Assembly: GCA_038049695.1 (NCBI GenBank) | Contig: CP142451.1 | Coordinates: forward strand, 127,259,501-127,323,500 | Origin: Cinnamomum chago | Lineage: Eukaryota > Streptophyta > Magnoliopsida > Laurales > Lauraceae | Direction of reading: 5' to 3' | Length of the DNA: 64,000 bases | In this document: positions 24,010 to 33,489 of the stretch, in pieces | How positions within the stretch are numbered: position 1 is the first letter of the stretch | Layout of the letters: the number at the start of each line of letters is the position of its first letter | Translations under genes and position numbers: made by a program | Notes under the pieces: generated by a model | Database searches by the model: none | What the model saw: the letters and a program-made list of their open reading frames with translations, nothing else | What the model was told of the DNA's origin: nothing

Positions 24010-24133
24010 ACGTGCAAGACATAAATACAACTTAAACTATTGGTTATTCGACTAATGCGTTAAGCATCTGTCTTCACTTTCAAAGATGGCCAAACACGTT
24101 TGGGCTCTTGGGCCATTTGATTCAAGTTACGTG
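24010..24133 (+). promoter_or_regulatory. Two ACGTG motifs upstream of caleosin C
   Basis: Cores at 24010-24014 and 24129-24133 sit in the same contexts (GTAGCTACGTGCAAGAC and AGTTACGTGCCA) as those before copy B. Conservation between diverged duplicates supports but does not prove function. Confidence 0.45.
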
Positions 24134-24327
24134 CCAGTTACAAAAGCAATCCGAAAATGGCTAGAAGTGCCAACCATTCCTCAGTTCACACCCCTTTAAT
24201 AACCCTCCGAGAATCTCTCTTTTCCAACAGTGTCTTCTTCCAGAAACGCAACCCCCCTCTCTCCTCTGTCTAGTTCCTTGTTCTCTTCTTCCTCTGAAAA
24301 AACAGAAGAAACTCAGAATTTTTCAGC

Positions 24328-27300
24328 ATGGAAGGCATGAGTCTAATCCCATACAAATATATCTTTCAAATAGTATCTTTTCAATCATTGTAATATATGT
24401 TTGTATATGTGCAGGTATAGTAGTGAATGGAGAGCAGAGTGCCCTCCAAAAGCATGTTGCCTTCTTTGACAGGAACAAAGATGGCATTGTTTATCCATCT
24501 GAAACATTCAAAGGTTTCTGATTAAGTCTTTTTTAATAAGTCCTAAACTTTTTTATTAGTTGTTGCATTAGGGGAGTGGGTTAATAATATATTTTCATTT
24601 GGGCTTGTGTTTCAGGGTTTCGTGCAATTGGCTGTGGTGTGATCTTGTCAACTGTCGCATCTCTTTTCATCAACATGGGTCTCAGTAGCAGCACCGTTCC
24701 CAAGGCAAGTCTGCTCCTTCTCTCTCTCTCAACCTAATCCTCAAGGTCTAATTCCAAGGGATTAGTCAAGTGGTCAGGACAACGGTTCCTCCCTCTTTCG
24801 GAACTAGAGGTTTTGGTATCGACAGGGGTTTTATCCGGCTTATCTCTGGGTCCGAAAGGAATAGTCCAGCCTAAAGGGTTGGGAACCCTCCGTTAGCAAA
24901 AAAAAAAAAAATCATCTACGTCTGAAACGGGCATCATGGTCACGTGCAACGGCTGTGTTGCTACTCGCTACTCAGATGACTCAGATGGGTCACCTGATGC
25001 ATGTTTTGAAGCTAACAATCTTCAGAATTCTCGAGGCCAGATTCATTTCTGGCCACATGCCTGGCGTGGCTTATACTTTTGGAACCAGTCGACTCAACAC
25101 CGCCAAAGTTTCCAGTCTCGTTGGGTCCGGTCAAGACTCTGCGTATTTTATTGGACCAGGGTTCAAAAGATCTCCCTCCCACCTACCTAAGAATGTTACA
25201 AGAGGCTGGAATCATCATCCTTATTGAGCTTGATCAATGGCCAATAAGTTCTCAATATCCAAAATGACTACAATCCATCCAAGGGTCCAGCTAATTCAAA
25301 TCGGTGCCAAACATGAAATGAGTAACTATTAGGGGTCTCTGATTTATGGTCTATCAAATGGATCACCAAGTGAGCTCCACTAGATATTGAGGTAACAATG
25401 GTGGGCACCTAGTGCTCGGAGGATGGTTTTTCATGGGGATTTGACATAGCATCTCCAATTTTATTACTGGAAATCTAATAATATCGTCTAAGTCGTCTGA
25501 CTCTGTAAACATTTTTTTTTTACTTTCCTTCCCTGAATCCCATGATATCATGGGATTCAAGGCAGAAAAGTGGAAGAAAAAAAAAAATTTTGTGGACCAG
25601 AATTAAATGAATTTTATGACATTAATAGATTTTAAGTCATGAAATTGGGGGAATAGCATTTAAGGGAATTAATATGTCAAATCTCCTTCTTTCATTTTAC
25701 ATTTTAGTCAATTTCATTTATATGTTAATTAAAGATTATACATGTGACATGGGAAGCATTCTCTTGTCCATGGATGGCATACTGTTCATATGAACGATTA
25801 TTACTTAAGCAAGTAGGATGGAAGGCCACACCGGGAATTTTCTTCTGCCATGGAAAGGTTATGGGAAGCTTTCTATAAGTGGCCGGGAATATTTCTCTTC
25901 CATGAGTCCACCTCTTGGACCGTGATAAGTAAATGGAAAGGTCTCATCACGAACGGCAGTCAGGAAAAAAGATCGACCCCACGAGACTATCTTAATCTTG
26001 GGAGTCTTTTCTTTTGAGACTCTATCCAAGGAAATGTGAGATAAATATCAAGTCGGCCTTGAAGTCATGAGCACGTTGTGGAGACAAACCATCTAGTCTT
26101 CTGAGCCTGGTCGAGTTGACTCTAATGTTCTGATAAGCTACAACGCTTCAATTACTGTAGACATGATCAAAATGGTCAAAGAGGTTGATAATTATTGGAG
26201 TCATTCAGAGTGGTCAAATAGTTAGTCCCACCACGCATGAGTCTTGTTCAGGTGATACTGATATTTGAATTGACTAATAACAGTCATAAAGGCAGAATGC
26301 CTAGAAGCTTGCCCAAGTCATTCTCTTGAATACCTTTTAGAGCACTGCTACTTGGCCCGACGGTCCCCCCTGGGGATCGGGCCAGAACCCGGTCCCAAGT
26401 TAGGGCCAGTTAGACTTTTACTACCTTTTATGTGGGGAGTAGTATTTTGCCCGTGGACCATCCACAAGCGGATCTGATCTCTTGAATGGTTCTAGACATC
26501 CCCAAGTGACCCTCTGTTTTTAGCTACGGTGTATGCCACCCATCACTCAATAACATTTAGGTGACAGAGCAATATTCTTATAGCTCTAATCCATTCACTT
26601 GATTACCTTAAGATAATTTTGTTCTTCCAATTTGCTCTTATATCTAACTCTTTCTGATCAACCATACATATGCCTGATACTAAAATACAAGATCAGTTCA
26701 TGCTCTTGGCATCCATTGTGTATGTTATCGGTCCTCATCCAAATTTTCGAAGAGAAGAATACTGAATGGCAAGTCCAATTCCCCACACAATGTCACATCT
26801 GACTTTGCTCGAGTCTGATGTGAATTTGCATTGGGATACTCCACATGAGGGTCCTGTGGTTGTGTCACTAATCCCTATATTGATTTATTGCATAAATGAT
26901 TAAGAAAAATTCTAATGTTCCTCTAATCATATGTATGTATATATACATGCAGGGAAAAAAGGCTTTTCCTCGTTTCCCTATTTATGTAGAAAACATCCAC
27001 AAGGCCAAACATGGGAGCGACAGTGGAGTTTATGATATACAAGGAAGGTAAAGCAGGACTGACCTTAATTTTAAATCAACCTTTTGACTGAGAATGAGTA
27101 AAGTGAAGTAGGTATGAGTGACCTTTTTTACGGAGTAATTTCTTTGTTACTCTAACAAGGTCCACATGTGATGGCACACATGTGGGCACAAGATCTGGAC
27201 TCCTTTTTACTGTGGAAAAGATAAAGCCATGGAGCATTGTGTCTAACAAGCAACAGCCATGATAATAGTTGTGATAGATGTGGAATGTTGGTGGTTCTAA

Positions 27301-28882
27301 TGGTTCAATGGATTAAAGGGTTTTCTAACCCTAGTCCACACGTTTAGCATTCTAATCAATGGTTCGTTGGCTTTTATTTGAGTCTCCTTGCATGGAGTAC
27401 ATGGCTCACAACAACCATTCAGGCTAGTTTTGCAAGCTCTTTAATCTTTGTACTCCTTTCTATTTGATATGGACAGTGTCCTACTTGAAAACTCCTAGAG
27501 GGTTGATAATCGCAAACCCTAACAGAAAGTAATATAAATCCCAACACAGATATATATGAATATGGAATAAAAAGAAACAATAATCTAAGTTAATCAAGCA
27601 AGCAACCAAGAAGATGGACACAAGATTTTTTTCGTGGAAAACCCTGAGTAGAGAAAAAACTACGGGACCTTGCACTGGTCTATAAAGATCAAGCACTAAA
27701 AAATCAAAGGTTACAAGAGAAACTCACTCCCCTTTACAGTTGACCTCAACCTAAGGACCACGGTGATTCTTGCCGACTACCACGTCGTTCACCTTCTCTA
27801 GTACTTCTATCTCCACGCCTTAAGCAAGACGAATTGACTGGAACGTGAATGAAGAATCTCCAGAGAACAAGGTTTCAGCACATGAATCTCTCAAAGGGAC
27901 TCTCTGGAGGAAGGTAATCTCTCTAATGATAATCTAGGGTTTAGATCTGAGAGAGGTGAATTCTTTGAAGGGGTTAAAGCTTTAAATAAGCTTATAGAAC
28001 CGTATACGAGAGATTGGGCTTGAATGAGATTAGAAAATTGGGCATAAGTGAGAGGCTTCTAAAAAATAGCTGAAACTCGTCGCTGTCCGATCGATCGGTC
28101 TGTCTTTTACATTGATTCTTTGTAAAAATACATCAGATATATATACTTCTATTTTGCTTAAGTACTACTTATTTCTTGTTTCGACATTAACTTGTGTTTG
28201 TCATTAGGTTTGTGCCCTCAAAGTTCGAAGACATTTTCTGTAAGCATGCTCACAGTAATCAGGATTCTCACAGTAATCAGGATTCTCTCACATCAAAAGA
28301 GTTAAATGAGATGCTGAAGGCAAATCGGACTCCGAAGGACAACGCAGGAAGGTGAGTGCAGTAAAGGAAAACACATCCTAATGAATTACATTTTACACCA
28401 TGTTTTACGGTTGTAATGTAATGTCAAAGAGGAATGCTCAAATTCAGGGCATGCACACACTTCAGGTACTTCGTACTATAACTGAGGCACCTAATTATAA
28501 AGTGAAAGTCACTCAGATCAGAGTATCATTCACTGTTTAATTGTAGCGATCTTTTTTCACCCCGAACATAAAATGTAAGATCTCAGTGATCTTACAGGGA
28601 AGATGCTCCACAGTGCAAACTATGTTCCTCTGTAATTACAACTTAAAAAGTGAAGTTGCTTGGTTCAGTAAGTTCTCATTATTGAATTTCTCAAATTACG
28701 CTGTGTAAAATGTAGTAATGATTTCGAGTTTCAGGTTAGCGAGCTGGACAGAGTGGAAGGCACTCTTCTTCTTGTGCAAGGACAAGAATGGTTTGTTGCA
28801 CAAGGACATCGTGAGAGCTGTTTACGATGGAAGCCTCTTTGAAAAGATGGAGAAGGAGAGAGCATCAAGAAGGAAGAATTAA
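24328..28882 (+). CDS. Class-L caleosin / peroxygenase, copy C (complete)
   Basis: Exons 24328-24340, 24415-24513, 24616-24704, 26953-27047, 28208-28351 and 28735-28882 give 195 residues. The EF-hand loop reads [12 protein letters not shown], and both conserved haem-ligand-type histidines (LQKHVAFF and AKHGSDSG) are present. It differs from B in three structural ways: the exon 3 donor is GC (AAG|GCAAGT) as in copy A; exon 5 is 144 rather than 126 nt because of an in-frame 18-bp tandem duplication; and exon 4 reads GVYDIQGR where A has GAYDTEGR. No stop or frameshift. Introns 3 and 4 contain a SINE, an 82-bp insertion and an LTR-like block. Predicted role is that of the family: Ca-dependent peroxygenase at lipid droplets or ER. 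Confidence 0.89.
24744..24912 (+). mobile_element. tRNA-derived SINE in intron 3 of caleosin C
   Basis: Copy A lacks this block. It has an A-box-like AGTCAAGTGGTCAGG, a B-box-like GGTTTTGGTATCGAC, and a body ending GGAACCCTCCGTTAGC plus poly-A. The body and tail resemble the SINE at 62494-62694, so both belong to one family. The flanks AATCCTC and AATCATC are a probable degenerate target duplication. Confidence 0.75.
25130..26103. other. Copy-C-specific part of caleosin intron 3
   Basis: Copies A and C align on both sides (A resumes at about 656, C at 26104 with GAGCCTGGTCGAGTTGAC). The intervening 970 bases of C have no counterpart beyond about 70 bases in A and contain no recognised gene or element. 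Confidence 0.4.
26340..26421. mobile_element. 82-bp insertion with 9-bp target duplication and nested hairpin
   Basis: TACCTTTTA occurs at 26331-26339 and again at 26422-26430; copy A has it once (about 888-896) in otherwise matching sequence. The insert folds: GGCCCGA (26354-26360) pairs with TCGGGCC (26377-26383) inside outer arms ACTTGG and CCCAAGT. The terminal inverted repeat is weak. A 9-bp duplication suggests Mutator-like transposition, but the class is uncertain. Confidence 0.7.
27484..28110. mobile_element. LTR-like block in intron 4 of caleosin C
   Basis: It replaces a non-homologous segment of copy A (about 4825-5450). It contains TTTTCGTGGAAAACCC and AGAGAAAAAACTACGGG, a pair of motifs often seen in LTRs of plant copia elements, plus a GATCGATC palindrome near 28090. 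The termini and target duplication are not clear, so 'solo LTR or LTR fragment' is inference. Confidence 0.45.
28251..28286 (+). repeat. 18-bp in-frame tandem duplication in caleosin C exon 5
   Basis: The unit CACAGTAATCAGGATTCT occurs at 28251-28268 and again, identically, at 28269-28286. It adds HSNQDS to the protein. Copies A and B have one diverged unit at the same place. Confidence 0.95.
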
Positions 28883-29703
28883 GTTTGATTGATTACTATG
28901 ATGCAACTTGTTATGTGATAGTATTTTGATTGCAAATGTTATTATATATCAACCTAAACTATTTGAACTAATGTGTCAGATGATATGGGTTGATCAATAG
29001 CTAAGTTAGAGCAATCTAACCTGCTTAATCTAATCTGCATTATAATTGGTCGGTAGGAGATCTGAAAATCTTGATCCATACTTAAACATGTCAAACCAAA
29101 AGCATCGGGCATGAGTAAATAGCTAACTCAGACACCCATCTTACCCAATTAATTATCCTTAATTAGTTGGCTGCAGTTCAAGAATCTCAATACACAGTTA
29201 AACATGACAGACACCCCCCTGACCCCAAATCCACAAGCGAGCACATGCACACGCACAAATAAATCCCCCAACACCAAAATGAAATAGAAGGAATAAGAAA
29301 AGAAATTACAAAATCTTCCCTACTTTCACCCCCAAAAGAAAAGGAATGCACTATTTGATGTAGGCGGTGCATGGAAACGGAGTTGTAATTGATTAATCAA
29401 CTAACTTCGAGAATGTGAACAGCTAAACCTTAAACACCAAGCTGTTGTGTTGTTTCTTCTATTGATGATATTTTAACCACAAGCTGCAACAGAAAGTGTT
29501 GCTTCCATAATCCATATAAAACGAGAGACTATAACTTCTTTTGTCCTTTTTGGTTAATAAATAAAACAGCAGGTGTGGAACTAGCAGCTGATATTTTGCC
29601 CATTTTATAAGCATTTTGACCCATCATAATGTTTGTTCTGCCACCCTTTACCTGATCTTGCTGCAAAGGCCGTGAGGGTCAATGAATTCATGATCCAATG
29701 TAA
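28883..29703. other. 3' flank of caleosin C
   Basis: Bases 28883-29330 match the 3' flank of copy A (6189-6690), including the AAATCCACAAG...GAGCACATGC stretch, and then diverge. No gene is recognised. Confidence 0.5.
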
Positions 29704-30011
29704 GGGCATGTTTCTTCATTAGAATTCCTGACCGAAATTCTAGTGGTTAGGATTTTGGAGTGACATCTTGTCTCCTCGCATTTTCAAATCCCCTGTTTCT
29801 TTACAAGAATTTATGAATTCCAACACATGATAAGTCTCAATTAGCTTTTAAAAATTTCCGGAATTCCACATTCTTTGCATTTTGTTCTTTGCATTTTTGT
29901 AGAATTCCAAAATGCTCATGCCCTCGGGAGGATTTTGGAATTCCACCTTATTTCGGAATTCAAGAATTTTTCAGACAAGAATTTTTGAAATTCTAGTAAA
30001 TGAACAAGCCC
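29704..30011. mobile_element. Tourist/Harbinger-type MITE
   Basis: The left end GGGCATGTTTCTTCATTAG and right end CTAGTAAATGAACAAGCCC form an imperfect inverted repeat of about 25 bp. The target duplication is TAA (29701-29703 and 30012-30014). The GGGC(A/T)TGTT start and TAA target are typical of PIF/Harbinger MITEs. Confidence 0.75.
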
Positions 30012-30666
30012 TAAGCATTCATTGTTGCTATCTTTAGCAAATCATCAAAATATTCCAACATGACGACTCCTTCCTTCTACATTTCCAACACCTTCTTTTC
30101 CTTATCTTATTCCTTTGATTTGGTGAAGTATCATTAAGTAAAAACTCAAAAGAAAAAAAGAATTCAAATTGATGTCATTCTAGTAATTTGTGTTACCCCT
30201 GATTTTACCCAAATACTCACTAAATGTAGCTACACAACACAAAAATTTCATGGAAATGGCTAACAAGAGAAGTCTTTTTTCACAGCAATAATCTCCCGTA
30301 CCAGAAAATCACACATCAGAAAGAGGGTCAGAAATGAAAAACAAGAATCTCTCATAGAAGAAATATTTACCTGATGGACTAGAGTTCGTTTCGCTTTCAG
30401 AAAACTCCCTACCCTGCATTTTCGACATAGTTCTACTCGTTTGCAACGACTAAAATAGATACAATTGTTTTGTTTTCTTCCCAATAAAGGTAGTATGGGA
30501 GAGAGGGATTTAAAAAGTTGCTTTCGAATATAACGAAGAGACGTGGAGTTTTTTAATCCAATCTAAGACGCTGACCCTAACCTTCGTGCTGCACATAATC
30601 TTTTGTATTTAGATTTAGAATAGTTGTTAACATAGAGGGTAGGGTACTATGGAATACTTATAAATA

Positions 30667-31147
30667 TTGGGGTGCACAAAAAATTCGCCGATCTATAAAT
30701 TCAATATGATCCGATTTGCGGATTTTTATCCAATTCGAAGGTAAACGGATTGGTGACCGATTGAAAAAATTTATAATTCATTAACAACGGATCGGTGGCG
30801 GATTTCACCCTCAACCCGCAAATTCAATTCGATCCGATCTATTGACATTAAATATAAATAAAAAATATATAAGGGGGGCTAAATATAAATTAAGATGTTT
30901 AAATTTAAAATAAGAAAAAAAAATTAAGGGGTAAAAATCTAATTTTTTTACAACATATTTGATATATTTTTTTTAACATTAGATTGAACGGATTCAACGG
31001 ATTAATCCGATCCGATCCAATCCAGTCATCGGATCAGATTTTAACGGTTACGGATTGATGACGGATTCTAAATCCGTTAATCTCCAAGTAACGAATTGGT
31101 TACAGATATGACCCAATCCGCACCAATCCAATCAGCATACACTCCTA
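30667..31147. mobile_element. Degenerate hAT-type MITE
   Basis: The left TTGGGGTGCACA and right TACACTCCTA resemble the TAGGGGTGCACA ends of plant hAT MITEs. The interior is full of ATCCGAT/ATCGGAT and ACGGATT motifs. Copy B's 3' flank (about 18185-18200) runs across this point without it. No exact 8-bp duplication is seen. Confidence 0.55.
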
Positions 31148-31880
31148 CGTACGAATGGTTTGGTTTTCAGATATTACTTCTTTAAAGTCTATCTTGGAGT
31201 AGATATTATCATTTGGAACATAGATCATCATTGATCTATAGTGGTTCAAGTGTAGATGATAAGATGAATGTGATCGATGAGTGACCTAGATTCAACGTAC
31301 GATTAGATGAGTTAAGTATAGTGGGTCCCACACAGATGGCAAGTCCGGGAGTGCTGATGGAGTTCACTGAATCACGTAACCTAATACTTATCATGTGTGG
31401 GCCCCACCTCGGAGTCATGAGCAGATCCAATTTGAGTGGTAAGCTCTTTTCGGAGTCTTATCTACTGTGGAAGTGGTCACCTTTTCTTGGCACAATCATT
31501 CCCTCCCTACTTTCTCTAAATCTGGAAACCTTCTGATCTAACACATGACACGTGAACTTGAGGCCCACTTGAGCCCCTTTGATAGGTGCAGCACTTCTCT
31601 CACTCACTCTCTCTCGTCCCTCCATGATCTGCCACAATATCGAGTCTCATGCCCATCAACCTTTTTCACAGTCGGATCGAATCTCAAAATAATCTATACT
31701 AAAAAAAAAACATTAAACTTAAAATCTGCTGCATGAATTGGCAGGATATTGCTAACTTTTGGCACCACTCTTATCATAAATAGATCTTACCCATGAGCCA
31801 ATGAGCCAGGGTGCATATATTGTGATAGTGTGCTCTAGGTGAAAATCTTCCCTGATATATAATAAAGAAATATAATTAAC

Positions 31881-32275
31881 TAAGGGTGTAACGGTTTTTA
31901 TCAACCGCTTATTTTAGAAAAATCGTTAACCGAACCGTATTTCATGATTTTTGGCTTTTGAAAATCGCCACTGAACCGTTAAAAATTGAACCACGGTTAA
32001 CGGTTCAGTAATGGTTAACTGTCACTTAAAAAAATTTGTGAGAATTTTATCATTTACCAATTAAATTTACTGTGAAAAAAAAGTTGGAAAATAGCATAAT
32101 ATGTTACCGTAAAAAAAATAAAAATTCATTAAGGCCCTTAAGTTTTTTCCTTATTAACGAAACGATTCAGTTAATTGTATATTTTCGGGAACTTGGTTAA
32201 CCGAACCTTCGTTAACGGTTCAATTTGAGGAAAAAACCGTAATATGGTTAGACAATTTTTCAGTTTTGTTTTACT
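31881..32275. mobile_element. Degenerate hAT-type MITE rich in GGTTAACCG
   Basis: The left end TAAGGGTGTAACGG and right end TTTTACTCCCCT are roughly inverted. Internal AACCGTTAAC/GTTAACGGTT motifs on both strands give extensive self-complementarity. The target duplication is not resolved. Confidence 0.5.
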
Positions 32276-32557
32276 CCCCTGCAGCTAACCTAGAGGAAGA
32301 AAAACATCAAAGCCATCCAATGCAAAACAATTTTTTCTTGATGCAAGCGTAGGCCCAATATATGTACCACTCTTTACCCACAGGGACAATGTGTGATCCT
32401 TTGTTTCGCCCATGATTTCTCAACCATCAGACAACAACGCATACTTAAAGTTGAAACCAGTGGTCCACCAGATCAACAATCCGTACCTACCAAATCGACG
32501 GTCATCAACAGTCCCCCATAATCACAGCTCAAAACTCTAGAAAAAGTGTTACTTTCC

Positions 32558-32572
32558 TTCCCTATAATAAAC
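32558..32572 (+). promoter_or_regulatory. TATA-like element before the PDLP gene
   Basis: CCCTATAATAAACC lies about 115 bases before the start codon and just upstream of a CT-rich leader, a typical plant TATA position. Confidence 0.5.
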
Positions 32573-32676
32573 CTGAGAAGAGAACCATCTTCCTTCCATT
32601 CCATTCCATTCCATCACCAATCAAACCCTCTCTCCCCCCTCCTACAACCCATCCAACGGTCCAGATCAAACCCCAG

Positions 32677-33489
32677 ATGCCGAAACCCAAAACCCATCTC
32701 TCCTCCTTCCTTCTCCTCATCACCACCACAATCTTCTCCTTCTTCCCTGCTCCTTCCTCTCCTTCCCCCGGCGCCTCCTTCGTCTACGGCGGCTGCTCCG
32801 AGATAAAATTCGAAAACGAGTCACCCTTCGAGTCCAACCTCGACTCGCTCCTCGCCTCGCTCCTCAACTCAGCCACCTTCTCCCTCTACAACAACTTCAC
32901 CATCTCCAGCCCCGAACCCCAACCCACTCTCTACGGCATCTACCAGTGCCGTGGCGACATCTCCACCTCTGATTGCGCCACGTGTGTCAAGGACGCCGTC
33001 TCCCAGCTCCCACACTACTGCTTCCACTCCTGCGGTGGGACCCTCCAGCTCGACGCCTGCTACGTCAGATATGGCAACGAGTCCTTCCTGGGCGTGCCCG
33101 ACACCACCCTGGTCTTGAAGAAGTGCGGAGCCGGGTCGGGTCTCTCGGATACGGACATGCTGAGCCGGAGGGACGAGGTGCTGTCGGGTCTGGGAAGCGG
33201 GAACGGCGGGTTTCGGGTCGGGAACATCGGGTACGTATCGGGCATGGCGCAGTGCGTCGGAGATTTGAGCGGGGATGAGTGTACGGATTGTCTTTCGAAA
33301 GCGGTGGAGAGGCTTCGGGGCGGGTGCGGGGCGGGTTCTTGGGGGGACGTTTACTTGAGCAAGTGCTACGTCAGGTACTCGGCCGGAGGGGTATATTTGT
33401 CAAATTCTGGGAGTCCTGAGAGGTTCTGGGAGAGATGGTGGGTTCTGGGTGCACTGGCTTTTGTGGTGAGTTTACTTAAATGCCCTTGA
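32677..33489 (+). CDS. Plasmodesmata-located protein-like (two DUF26 domains)
   Basis: The open frame encodes 270 residues. An N-terminal signal peptide (about 1-30, LLLITTTIFSFF) is followed by two DUF26/stress-antifungal domains with the C-X8-C-X2-C signature: C91-C100-C103 and C193-C202-C205. The PDLP-type phrase SLLNSATFSLYNNFT is present. PDLPs sit in the plasmodesmal plasma membrane and regulate cell-to-cell movement and defence. The family normally ends in a transmembrane helix and short tail; here the frame ends soon after WWVLGALAFVVSLLKCP. A good donor (GTG|GTGAGT, 33466) lies inside that stretch, so the true protein may splice into a further exon carrying the rest of the helix, which I could not locate. 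Alternatively it is a cysteine-rich repeat secretory protein. The 5' half is strikingly C-rich on the coding strand. Confidence 0.82.
   Translation: MPKPKTHLSSFLLLITTTIFSFFPAPSSPSPGASFVYGGCSEIKFENESPFESNLDSLLASLLNSATFSLYNNFTISSPEPQPTLYGIYQCRGDISTSDCATCVKDAVSQLPHYCFHSCGGTLQLDACYVRYGNESFLGVPDTTLVLKKCGAGSGLSDTDMLSRRDEVLSGLGSGNGGFRVGNIGYVSGMAQCVGDLSGDECTDCLSKAVERLRGGCGAGSWGDVYLSKCYVRYSAGGVYLSNSGSPERFWERWWVLGALAFVVSLLKCP

Noticed and set aside
32973..33278. Second plus-strand frame inside the PDLP gene
   Set aside because: Arg-rich frame shift of a GC-rich coding region; the DUF26 frame has the real motifs.
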